From: Paludibacter sp.
Lineage (GTDB): Bacteria; Bacteroidota; Bacteroidia; Bacteroidales; Paludibacteraceae
DNA: 64,000 nucleotides
Direction: 5' to 3'
NCBI GenBank assembly: GCA_010365115.1
Contig: JAAFGX010000005.1
Location: 29,301 to 93,300, forward strand
Each line of letters opens with the position of its first letter. The first letter of the stretch is position 1. Positions 18,712-27,641 of this stretch are shown in pieces. The notes beneath the pieces were generated by a model. It searched no databases. It saw nothing but the letters and a program-made list of their open reading frames with translations, and was not told where the DNA came from. Both the position numbers and the translations under genes were made by a program.

Positions 18712-21700
18712 ATGATACTATTTTTCCGAACTCCCGCCCAACACATTTATGCCGTACAATCCGCTCAACCACTCAAAGTTGAAGATGTTCATAAGTTGGA
18801 ATGGCTTTTCAGCGAAGCTATATTACTTGAGTCCTCGAATGTCGAAGGAAATTACGTCGGACCGCGCCGCGAAATGATTACTCCTTGGAGCACAAATGCC
18901 GTTGAAATTACTCAAAACATGGGAATTTCCGGCATTATTCGTATTGAAGAATATAACCTAGTACCCAATACACCTTCTGTAAAAGGTGGTTTGGAGTACG
19001 ATCCTATGCTTCAACGGATATACACAGGATTGGGACAAGATATTTTCACCGTAAATAAACAACCAGAGCCGATTTTAGAAATTGATGATATTGCTGCTTA
19101 CAGCGCTCAAGAAGGATTAGCATTGAGTCCGGATGAAGTTGACTATCTGAATGGAATAAGCCAGAAAATTGATCGTAAACTAACAGATAGTGAGGTTTTC
19201 GGGTTCTCTCAGGTAAATTCGGAACACTGTCGTCACAAAATTTTCAACGGTCAATTTGTAATTGATGGCGAAGAAAAAGAGTTGACATTGTTTAAAATGA
19301 TTCGCAAAACCTCGGAAGAAAACCCAAACAAACTCGTTTCAGCATATAAAGATAATGTAGCTTTCAATGCCGGTCCGAAAATCGAACAATTTGCACCTGC
19401 AAGTGGCGACAAGCCTGATTATTTTGAAATAAAAGAAATTGAGTCGGTTATTTCGTTGAAAGCCGAAACACATAACTTCCCAACAACTGTTGAGCCATTC
19501 AACGGCGCTGCTACCGGTGCAGGTGGTGAAATTCGCGACCGTCTTGGCGGAGGAAAGGCAAGTTTGCCAATTGCAGGAACAGCAGTTTATATGACTTCGT
19601 ATGCCCGCAACGATAATTCACGCAATTGGGAGAATGCAATAAATCCTCGCAAATGGTTATACCAAACCCCTGAACAAATTCTGATTAAGGCTTCAAATGG
19701 AGCATCCGATTTTGGAAATAAGTTTGGACAGCCACTTATTTGTGGTTCGTTGCTGACTTTCGAACACGAAGAAAACAACAAAAAATACGGCTACGACAAA
19801 GTAATTATGTTGGCCGGTGGTGTTGGTTTCGGAACCATGCGCGACGCTCTTAAAGGCAATGTTGAGGCAGGTGAAAAAGTAGTGGTAATGGGGGGCGACA
19901 ATTACCGAATCGGTATGGGTGGCGCTGCTGTATCGTCAGTACAAACCGGAGAATATAATAATGCCATTGAATTGAATGCGGTTCAACGTGCAAATCCTGA
20001 AATGCAGAAACGTGTTTCAAATGTGATTCGTACACTTGCTGAAGCTGATGTAAATCCGATTGTTTCTATTCACGATCACGGTGCAGGCGGACACTTAAAC
20101 TGTTTATCGGAATTGGTGGAAACAACAGGTGGGAAAATTGATTTGTCGGCTCTTCCGGTAGGCGATCCTACATTGAGTGCCAAGGAAATTGTAGGGAACG
20201 AGAGTCAGGAACGAATGGGAATGGTCATTCCTGAAGCAGCAATCGAAGCCGTTCGCCGCATTGCCGAACGCGAACGCGCTCCAATGTATGTGGTGGGCGA
20301 AACAACGGGTGACATGAGATTGACTTTTTACATGCCCCCTAACCCCCAGAAGGGGGAACAAAAAGCAGGAATGCAAACAGCTTATCCATCAATGTACTCG
20401 CGTTTAAAAGAATTAGCTGTTAAACACAGATATAATCCTACTCCAGCAGAAGAATTTCTTTGGCAACAACTAAAAGGAAAAAATCTTGACAATTGCAAAT
20501 TTAGAAGACAACATATTATCGGTGATTGTATTGCAGATTTTATTTGTTTACAAAAAAAAATAGTAATAGAAGTAGATGGAAAATACCACGATACAATTGA
20601 AATGAAAGAATACGATGAACTTCGAACTCAACTATTTCAAGAATATGGTTTGAAAGTTATTCGTTTTACAAATGAAGAAGTATTAAATGAAATAGATAAG
20701 GTTCTAATAAATATAAAAACTGAACTATCTAATCTTACTCCCCTTTTAGGGGGTTGGGGGGCAGCTCCAATTGACCTTCAATTGGAATATATGATTGGTA
20801 AACCGCCGCGTACTATAATGACTGACAGCACAATTGTTGAGAATTTTGCTGCTGTTGAAATAAATGAAGAAAAATTATTTGAATATATTCAAAACGTACT
20901 GCAAGTAGAATCGGTAGCTTGTAAAGACTGGTTGACAAACAAAGTAGACCGTTCAATCACGGGTAAAATTGCCCGCCAACAATGTGCAGGTGAAATTCAG
21001 TTGCCGTTGAACGACCTTGGTGTTGTGGCACTGGATTTCCGTGGAAATGTGGGTATTGCCACTTCTATCGGACATGCACCGCTTGCTGCGCTTGTTAATC
21101 CCGAAGCTGGTTCAGTATTGGCAGTGGCCGAAGCATTGACCAATATCGTTTGGGCACCAATGACTGATGGACTGGATAGTGTTTCGTTGAGCGCCAACTG
21201 GATGTGGCCTTGTAATAATCCGGGTGAAGATGCCCGCCTTTATAAAGCTGTTGAGGCATGTAGCGATTTCTGCTGTTCATTAGGCATCAATATTCCTACA
21301 GGAAAAGATTCGCTTTCGATGACCCAAAAATATGGTAACGAGAAAGTATTCTCTCCCGGAACAGTCATTATTTCAGCCGGAGCGGAAGTTTCTGACGTGA
21401 AGAAAACGGTTAGTCCGGTATTGGTAAACGACCCTAAGTCAGCAGTATATTATATCGATTTTTCATTCGACAATCACAAATTAGGCGGTTCTGTTTTGGC
21501 ACAAACACTTAATAAACTGGGTGATGAAGTTCCAACTGTACAAGATGCCGAATATTTTAAAGCGGCATTCGAAAGCATTCAGGAATTAATTAGCAAAGAC
21601 TTGATTCTGGCAGGGCATGACATTTCCGAAGGCGGCATGTTGACAGCCTTATTAGAAATGTGTTTTGCTAATGCAAGCGGCGGTTTAGACGTAAGACTTG

Positions 21701-22830
21701 ATCAAATTGCTGAAAGCTCGCTTGTAAATATACTATTTGCTGAAAATCCGGGCGTTCTTATACAGGTAAAAGATAAACGTGCCGTTGAGAAAATACTTGA
21801 AGGTAACGGCATCGGTTTTGCCCGCATTGCTACTCCTATTGCGGAACGACGAATGGAAATCATCAAAAAAACAGCTTCCTATTCATTCTCTATTAACGAA
21901 CTTCGCGATATTTGGTACCGTTCTTCGTATTTGCTTGATCGCAAACAAAGTGGTGAAATTTGCGCACAGGCTCGTTTTAATAATTATAAGAATCAACCGT
22001 TGGAATTTGCTTTTAACAAAAATTTTAATGGAAAATTCTCGCAATTTAATCTTTCTCAAAATCATGCACCAAGTGGCGTAAAAGCAGCAATCATCAGAGA
22101 AAAAGGAACAAATGGCGACCGTGAAATGGCTTACGCCCTTTACTTAGCAGGTTTTGATGTAAAAGATGTGCACATGACCGACTTGTCGACAGGACGTGAA
22201 ACGTTGGAAGATGTTAATATGATTGTATTCTGCGGTGGATTTTCAAACTCCGATGTTCTTGGTTCTGCCAAAGGGTGGGCAGGTGGCTTCCTGTTCAATG
22301 AAAAAGCAAAACTAGCATTGGATAACTTTTACAAACGCAATGACACGTTGAGTTTGGGAATTTGTAACGGTTGTCAGTTAATGATTGAACTCGGACTGGT
22401 CAACCCCGATCACGATGTGAAAGCAAGTATGAAGCACAACGACTCGCATAAATTCGAATCCGGGTTTGTTGGATTAACAATTCCTGAAAACAACTCGGTA
22501 ATGTTAGGTTCATTATCAAATAGTAAACTCGGTGTTTGGGTGGCTCACGGCGAAGGAAAATTCTATTTGCCAAAAGCAGAAAACGAATACAATATCATTG
22601 CTAAATATTCCTACGCAAGCTACCCTGCTAATCCAAACGGATCAGATTATAACGTAGCCGGTGTATGTTCAACAGATGGTCGTCATCTTGCCATGATGCC
22701 TCACCCCGAACGGGCCGTATTCCCATGGCAATGGGCTAACTATCCTGCCGACCGCAAAGCAAACGACCAAATCACTCCATGGGTGGAAGCGTTTGTAAAT
22801 GCACGGAAATGGGTGGAAAAGAATAAATAA
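18712..22830 (+). CDS. purL: Phosphoribosylformylglycinamidine synthase with in-frame DUF559 nuclease insertion
   Basis: 1372 aa; intact FGAM synthase motifs (VNSEHCRHKIFNG, ETHNFPTTVEPFNGAATGAGGEIRD, C-terminal GATase GICNGCQLM...MMPHPERAVFPWQ), interrupted between DMRLTFY and PIDLQLEYM by about 143 codons with a DUF559 signature. Confidence 0.95.
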   Translation: MILFFRTPAQHIYAVQSAQPLKVEDVHKLEWLFSEAILLESSNVEGNYVGPRREMITPWSTNAVEITQNMGISGIIRIEEYNLVPNTPSVKGGLEYDPMLQRIYTGLGQDIFTVNKQPEPILEIDDIAAYSAQEGLALSPDEVDYLNGISQKIDRKLTDSEVFGFSQVNSEHCRHKIFNGQFVIDGEEKELTLFKMIRKTSEENPNKLVSAYKDNVAFNAGPKIEQFAPASGDKPDYFEIKEIESVISLKAETHNFPTTVEPFNGAATGAGGEIRDRLGGGKASLPIAGTAVYMTSYARNDNSRNWENAINPRKWLYQTPEQILIKASNGASDFGNKFGQPLICGSLLTFEHEENNKKYGYDKVIMLAGGVGFGTMRDALKGNVEAGEKVVVMGGDNYRIGMGGAAVSSVQTGEYNNAIELNAVQRANPEMQKRVSNVIRTLAEADVNPIVSIHDHGAGGHLNCLSELVETTGGKIDLSALPVGDPTLSAKEIVGNESQERMGMVIPEAAIEAVRRIAERERAPMYVVGETTGDMRLTFYMPPNPQKGEQKAGMQTAYPSMYSRLKELAVKHRYNPTPAEEFLWQQLKGKNLDNCKFRRQHIIGDCIADFICLQKKIVIEVDGKYHDTIEMKEYDELRTQLFQEYGLKVIRFTNEEVLNEIDKVLINIKTELSNLTPLLGGWGAAPIDLQLEYMIGKPPRTIMTDSTIVENFAAVEINEEKLFEYIQNVLQVESVACKDWLTNKVDRSITGKIARQQCAGEIQLPLNDLGVVALDFRGNVGIATSIGHAPLAALVNPEAGSVLAVAEALTNIVWAPMTDGLDSVSLSANWMWPCNNPGEDARLYKAVEACSDFCCSLGINIPTGKDSLSMTQKYGNEKVFSPGTVIISAGAEVSDVKKTVSPVLVNDPKSAVYYIDFSFDNHKLGGSVLAQTLNKLGDEVPTVQDAEYFKAAFESIQELISKDLILAGHDISEGGMLTALLEMCFANASGGLDVRLDQIAESSLVNILFAENPGVLIQVKDKRAVEKILEGNGIGFARIATPIAERRMEIIKKTASYSFSINELRDIWYRSSYLLDRKQSGEICAQARFNNYKNQPLEFAFNKNFNGKFSQFNLSQNHAPSGVKAAIIREKGTNGDREMAYALYLAGFDVKDVHMTDLSTGRETLEDVNMIVFCGGFSNSDVLGSAKGWAGGFLFNEKAKLALDNFYKRNDTLSLGICNGCQLMIELGLVNPDHDVKASMKHNDSHKFESGFVGLTIPENNSVMLGSLSNSKLGVWVAHGEGKFYLPKAENEYNIIAKYSYASYPANPNGSDYNVAGVCSTDGRHLAMMPHPERAVFPWQWANYPADRKANDQITPWVEAFVNARKWVEKNK
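20333..20763. mobile_element. Putative palindrome-bounded DUF559 nuclease element inserted in purL (copy B)
   Basis: Left end TGCCCCCTAACCCCCAGAAGGGGGAACA, right end ACTCCCCTTTTAGGGGGTTGGGGGGCA; ends are inverted repeats and enclose a DUF559 coding segment foreign to PurL. Confidence 0.85.
20392..20736 (+). other. DUF559 (Vsr/PD-(D/E)XK-like endonuclease) domain within PurL ORF
   Basis: MYSRLKELAVKHRYNPTPAEEFLWQQLKGKNLDNCKFRRQHIIGDCIADFICLQKKIVIEVDGKYHDTIEMKEYDELRTQLFQEYGLKVIRFTNEEVLNEIDKVLINIKTEL: the DUF559 signature (TPAE..LW..LK, FRRQ, DF.C, IEVDG.YH, D..R...L...G..VIRF.N.EV). Confidence 0.92.
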
Positions 22831-22863
22831 AACCTCACCTCCAACAGTAGAGGGTAGAAATAG

Positions 22864-22901
22864 AAATCCCGCCTTCACGCAAGTGAAGGTGGGATTTTTT
22901 C
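22864..22901 (+). terminator. Rho-independent terminator after purL
   Basis: AAATCCCGCCTTCACGCAAGTGAAGGTGGGATTTTTTC. Confidence 0.75.
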
Positions 22902-23009
22902 AATTCCAATAGCGTTAGAATATTTAACGGTAATATATCATTCGGAAAAATAAAGCAGCCTGATTAGCAATTCTTTAATTATATACTCTCAAAAAAAATA
23001 ATTTTTTAG

Positions 23010-23017
23010 TACTTTTG
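23010..23017 (+). promoter_or_regulatory. -7 element TACTTTTG for the plsC-like gene
   Basis: TAnnTTTG consensus about 34 nt before ATG 23051. Confidence 0.5.
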
Positions 23018-23050
23018 CATTCGATTTTCGTATTTATAAATAAAGCTGCC

Positions 23051-23785
23051 ATGAAAAAACTTATTTCCATTCCACTTTCATTCATAGTGTATGTGCTGGT
23101 CCTTTTCATATTATGTATATTTCATATTATCCAGTTTGTAAGTTTACATCTCTTTGGATACGAAGCACATAAACGGAGTGTCGATTGGATGGGTTTTTTT
23201 CTTATAAAAGCCTTACTTGTTAATTTAACTACAGCCAAAGTTGAATTCAAGGCTGATTTGCCCGAAGGAAAACCAATTATATTTGTAGCCAACCATCAGG
23301 GCGTTTATGATATTATTGGTATCGGTTGGTTTTTGCGGAAATATCATCCAAAATATGTGAGTAAAATTGAGTTGGGAAAAGGGATTCCCAGCATTTCGTA
23401 CAATTTAAATCATGGCGGGTCGGTGCTCATCGACCGAAACGATCCAAAACAAGCCCTGCCGGCTTTAAAAAAAATGGCAGAATATATTCAGGCAAACAAC
23501 AGATCGACAGTTATTTATCCTGAAGGTACCCGTTCACGTGATGGAAAACCGGGACATTTTGCATCGAATGGCGTAAAAATATTGTGTAAATATGCACCAG
23601 ATGCTTTGGTAGTTCCCATAACCATTAATAATTCCTGGAAAATCTTCCAATACGGAGTTTTTCCATTAGGCTTAGGCACACGCCTAAGATTCACAGTTCA
23701 TTCCGCAATAGCAGTAAAAGAATTTGATTTTAACACCCTTTTCGAGATGACAGAGAAAGCTATCATTGGAGATATTGAAAACTAA
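23051..23785 (+). CDS. plsC: 1-acyl-sn-glycerol-3-phosphate acyltransferase
   Basis: FVANHQGVYD (HX4D-like) and VIYPEGTRSRDGKPGHF motifs; start chosen at MKKLISIPL, downstream of the promoter. Confidence 0.9.
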   Translation: MKKLISIPLSFIVYVLVLFILCIFHIIQFVSLHLFGYEAHKRSVDWMGFFLIKALLVNLTTAKVEFKADLPEGKPIIFVANHQGVYDIIGIGWFLRKYHPKYVSKIELGKGIPSISYNLNHGGSVLIDRNDPKQALPALKKMAEYIQANNRSTVIYPEGTRSRDGKPGHFASNGVKILCKYAPDALVVPITINNSWKIFQYGVFPLGLGTRLRFTVHSAIAVKEFDFNTLFEMTEKAIIGDIEN

Positions 23786-24104
23786 CACCAAAATAGTTGA
23801 GGTAAAATCATTTTTAAGTAATTTACAAGTAATTTATAAGTAATAATGCACAAATAATAATTAAATATAAGACTGTTAATCAATGATTTGTTGATTAAAA
23901 TGGCAACATTATATTCTTCCAACTACTAATTAATGCGGTATAACTCTTAATTAAATTATGAAAATTGGTTATTATTTGTCTTAAAGTTCTACATAATTTT
24001 TTATTCAGCCAAAAAAATGGTAATTTTGTGTTCTTTTGAAGCTGTGAAAGTAGGAAAATTTGAATAGTGAATGAGTAATAAATGATCAGCAATTGAATAA
24101 AAAT

Positions 24105-24755
24105 ATGAAGAAAATCTTACTATTCTTATTGCTGATATTGACTTCTACTATAGGTTCATTAGCTTCAACAAGCGATTCAATATCCACAACCTACAGCGAT
24201 GGCGTATTTACAAGCCAGTATCGTTGTAAAGTTTTTGCCTCCGAAAAAACAATAGATGAGGTATCTGACAAATTAGTGAGTGATTTTCAAAATTCAACAA
24301 CCAGCCTTTTCGATTGGGCATTAAAGGATTTAGGACTTCAAAACGAAGGTAATGAATTGATTATCATTATAAAATCATCAAACCACGATGTGAAAACCGG
24401 AATTACTCATGGCTTATTTGATATTGTGGTTCCATATTTCAAAACTTTTAGCAATGTCAAAGTAGATGCCATTGTTTCAAAAACTAAGAATAACCATGGA
24501 GTAACAAAAGTCTCAGCAAATATTATATATTCAAGTTTATTATTGAAAAATGGTTTAGCAGTACTATATATAATACCTCAAAAAAACAACGAAATGTTTT
24601 TTTATTCAAATGTAAGTATTCGATTCGGTTGGTTCTTTAATATTTTTATTACTAAAAAACGCTATAAAAGCATTGTAGAATGGAGAATTAAAAAATTCAC
24701 TGAAAACATGAGACTTGAATGTATTAAAACGGAAAAAATGGCATCAAAAAAATAA
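24105..24755 (+). CDS. Secreted DUF3316-like hypothetical protein (paralog 1)
   Basis: Signal peptide MKKILLFLLLILTSTIGSLAS; shares DSIS..Y..G.F.....C.V.AS and FGWFFNIFITKKRYKSIVEWRIKK with the next gene. Confidence 0.65.
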   Translation: MKKILLFLLLILTSTIGSLASTSDSISTTYSDGVFTSQYRCKVFASEKTIDEVSDKLVSDFQNSTTSLFDWALKDLGLQNEGNELIIIIKSSNHDVKTGITHGLFDIVVPYFKTFSNVKVDAIVSKTKNNHGVTKVSANIIYSSLLLKNGLAVLYIIPQKNNEMFFYSNVSIRFGWFFNIFITKKRYKSIVEWRIKKFTENMRLECIKTEKMASKK

Positions 24756-24811
24756 ATACAAAATAAAACCGGTTTGATAATTTCAATTTGTATCAATTAT
24801 TAATTTTTTCA

Positions 24812-25459
24812 ATGACTAGACATATTTTACTAATTATTATATCCTTAACGGTTTTTTTTTCGATTAAGGCTTCTTCATTTGATTCAATATCTTCAGTATA
24901 TAAAAATGGTGAATTTGTGACTTATTGCCAATTAAGCGTAAATGCGTCAGACAGCATATGTAGTGAAGTAATAAACAAGTTCGTTTATCAAATGTGTTAT
25001 GATTTAGACGGGCTTTTTACATGGGGTTTAAAAGGTATGAGTCTGGCGAACAACAAAGATGAATTATTGAAATTTGATTTCAAAACTACAAAATTTGACA
25101 AAAAAACCAATATACTAAGAGGCATAGGCGATGTTATTGTGCCCGGAGTTACCACATTTCCAAACCTTTATATCGACAGCAAAGTAACACAATTAAAATA
25201 TACAAACGGACGAAGAGATATCAGACTTGATCTGGTTACTGAAAATCCGTTTATAAAAAACATGGTTGGTGTTTATAAGTTCATTCCCAAAAACCGAAAT
25301 AATATGAGTTATTATTATTTGGAAACCCATATTAAATTCGGTTGGTATTTCGATATTTTCATAACTCAGAACAGGTATAAAAAAATCATGGAATGGAGAA
25401 TAAAACAATTAGTCCGAAACATGAAAGAAGAATCTGAGAAAAGAGAAAAACTAAAATAA
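24812..25459 (+). CDS. Secreted DUF3316-like hypothetical protein (paralog 2)
   Basis: Tandem paralog: FGWYFDIFITQNRYKKIMEWRIKQLVRNM. Confidence 0.65.
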   Translation: MTRHILLIIISLTVFFSIKASSFDSISSVYKNGEFVTYCQLSVNASDSICSEVINKFVYQMCYDLDGLFTWGLKGMSLANNKDELLKFDFKTTKFDKKTNILRGIGDVIVPGVTTFPNLYIDSKVTQLKYTNGRRDIRLDLVTENPFIKNMVGVYKFIPKNRNNMSYYYLETHIKFGWYFDIFITQNRYKKIMEWRIKQLVRNMKEESEKREKLK

Positions 25460-25528
25460 CTTTTATAAATTTCTATTCTCAGAAATTACATTTAGAAAAA
25501 TCAACAATTACACGATTCTACATAAAAA

Positions 25529-26614
25529 ATGGCTGAAAAAACACTTTTAGAAAAATTAGAAGGATTACAACATAAGTTCGAAGAGATTTCGACCTTGATA
25601 ACGGACCCTGCGGTGATCGGAGACATGAAGCGTTACGTGAAACTCAACAAAGAGTATCGCGAACTGGAACGAATCATGGAAGCTCAACAGGAATATCGCA
25701 CTGCATTGTCACATTTATTGGAATCTAAAGAGCTGATGAACACAGAATCTGATCCAGAAATGCGCGAAATGGCGAAAGCTGAAATTGACGAAATTGAACC
25801 TAAAATTCCTATAATGGAAGAAAACATCAAGTTGTTGTTGATTCCAGTCGATCCTGAAGATAATAAAAATGCTATTGTCGAAATTCGTGGTGGAACCGGT
25901 GGTGATGAAGCTGCTATTTTCGCTGGAGACCTTTTCAGAATGTATGTAAAATACTGTGAAACAAAAGGTTGGAAAGTGGAAATTACAAACATTAGCGATG
26001 GAACTTCAGGTGGTTATAAAGAAGTGATTTTTACTGTTTCGGGTGAAAATGTGTATGGAACACTGAAATATGAATCGGGAGTACACCGCGTGCAACGTGT
26101 ACCGCAAACTGAAACTCAGGGACGTGTTCATACATCGGCTGCAACGGTGGCAGTACTCCCGGAAATGGAAGAATTTGATTATGAACTGAAAGAATCGGAT
26201 GTTCGTGTAGATACTTTCTGTTCATCAGGTGCCGGCGGACAGTCGGTAAATACAACTTACTCGGCCATTCGGTTGGTGCATATTCCCACAGGTACAACTG
26301 TGCAGTGTCAGGACGAAAAATCGCAACACAAAAACAAAGCAAAAGCTATGAATGAACTTCGCTCCCGTTTATATGCCATCGAACATCAAAAATACCTGGA
26401 CGAAATTGGTTCTAAACGTAAAACTATGGTTTCAACCGGTGACCGTTCGGCAAAAATACGTACTTATAACTATCCACAAGGACGTATCACCGATCATCGC
26501 ATTAACTTCACCATTTACAACCTTTCTGCTTTTATGGGAGGCGATGTACAGGGTGTGATCGATCAGTTGATTGTAGCTGAAAATGCTGAACGATTGAAAG
26601 AAAGCGAATTATAA
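25529..26614 (+). CDS. prfA: Peptide chain release factor 1
   Basis: 361 aa; GGQ motif in SSGAGGQSVNTTYSAIRLVHIPTG. Confidence 0.97.
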   Translation: MAEKTLLEKLEGLQHKFEEISTLITDPAVIGDMKRYVKLNKEYRELERIMEAQQEYRTALSHLLESKELMNTESDPEMREMAKAEIDEIEPKIPIMEENIKLLLIPVDPEDNKNAIVEIRGGTGGDEAAIFAGDLFRMYVKYCETKGWKVEITNISDGTSGGYKEVIFTVSGENVYGTLKYESGVHRVQRVPQTETQGRVHTSAATVAVLPEMEEFDYELKESDVRVDTFCSSGAGGQSVNTTYSAIRLVHIPTGTTVQCQDEKSQHKNKAKAMNELRSRLYAIEHQKYLDEIGSKRKTMVSTGDRSAKIRTYNYPQGRITDHRINFTIYNLSAFMGGDVQGVIDQLIVAENAERLKESEL

Positions 26615-26617
26615 CAA

Positions 26618-26716
26618 CCCCCTAAATCCCCCAAGGGGGACTTTCGGAGTTTTCTATAAAAAAATTATACTAACAATAACATACTAATCAATAAATCCCC
26701 AGGGGGATTTAGGGGG
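26618..26716. repeat. Palindromic inverted-pair element, copy C (REPIN-like, no ORF)
   Basis: CCCCCTAAATCCCCC (26618-26632) and GGGGGATTTAGGGGG (26702-26716) are perfect 15 bp inverted repeats; inner arms CCCCCAAGGGGGA and TCCCCAGGGGG are themselves palindromic. Confidence 0.85.
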
Positions 26717-26724
26717 CTAATAAG

Positions 26725-27561
26725 ATGACCAAACAAGAATTATTTGAAAACATACAACGCAAGAAATCATTTCTTTGCGTGGGATTGGACACTGATGTGA
26801 ATAAAATTCCCGAACATTTGTTCGACGAATCGGAAGATCCAATTTTCGAGTTCAACAAAGCAATTATCGATGCAACAGCTGATCTTTGCGTAGCTTACAA
26901 ACCCAATTTGGCATTTTACGAAAGTCTTGGATTGGAGGGTTGGGAAGTATTGGAACGCACAGTTGACTATATCCGCGAAAATTATCCCGATCAATTTATT
27001 ATTGCCGATGCAAAACGTGGCGATATTGGAAATACATCGGCCATGTATGCCCGTACATTCTTTGGCAATATGGAATTCGATTCGGTAACCGTTGCTCCAT
27101 ATATGGGCGAAGATTCTGTAACTCCATTCCTCACTTACGAAGGAAAATGGGTGACATTACTGGCTTTAACTTCAAACAAAGGTGCTGACGATTTTCAGTT
27201 TATGAAAGATGAAGAAACTGGAGAAAAATTATTTGAAAAAGTACTAAAGACCTCATTAAAGTGGGGATCGGATGAAAATATGATGTATGTGGTTGGTGCC
27301 ACAAAAGCAGAAATGCTAACCGACGTACGAGCAATTGTTCCTGAACATTTCTTATTAGTTCCCGGAGTTGGAGCGCAAGGCGGAAGTTTGGCAGAAGTTG
27401 CCAAATATGGTTTAAATAACACATGTGGATTATTAGTAAACTCTTCGCGCCAGATAATTTATGCTTCTTCTGAAAATGATTATGCAAAAGCTGCGCGAAT
27501 AGAAGCCGAAAAAGTACAAATAGAAATGGAATTTCTCCTTAAACAAGCTGAGTTAATTTAA
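26725..27561 (+). CDS. pyrF: Orotidine-5'-phosphate decarboxylase
   Basis: 278 aa; [19 protein letters not shown] active site, [11 protein letters not shown]. Confidence 0.96.
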   Translation: MTKQELFENIQRKKSFLCVGLDTDVNKIPEHLFDESEDPIFEFNKAIIDATADLCVAYKPNLAFYESLGLEGWEVLERTVDYIRENYPDQFIIADAKRGDIGNTSAMYARTFFGNMEFDSVTVAPYMGEDSVTPFLTYEGKWVTLLALTSNKGADDFQFMKDEETGEKLFEKVLKTSLKWGSDENMMYVVGATKAEMLTDVRAIVPEHFLLVPGVGAQGGSLAEVAKYGLNNTCGLLVNSSRQIIYASSENDYAKAARIEAEKVQIEMEFLLKQAELI

Positions 27562-27580
27562 TTTTTAGATACATATATTA

Positions 27581-27628
27581 AACAAAAGAAAAGCTCTTAA
27601 TCATCTGATTAAGAGCTTTTCTTTTGTT
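27581..27628. terminator. Bidirectional terminator between convergent pyrF and TPR gene
   Basis: AACAAAAGAAAAGCTCTTAATCA-TC-TGATTAAGAGCTTTTCTTTTGTT long perfect hairpin. Confidence 0.85.
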
Positions 27629-27641
27629 ATACGGTTTTTAA

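Noticed and set aside
20333-20763. Intein or group I/II intron hypothesis for the purL insertion
   Set aside because: No intein splice-junction residues (no N-terminal Cys/Ser or C-terminal HN-C/S/T), no intein HINT blocks, and the ORF stays open across the whole insert with palindromic DNA ends instead.
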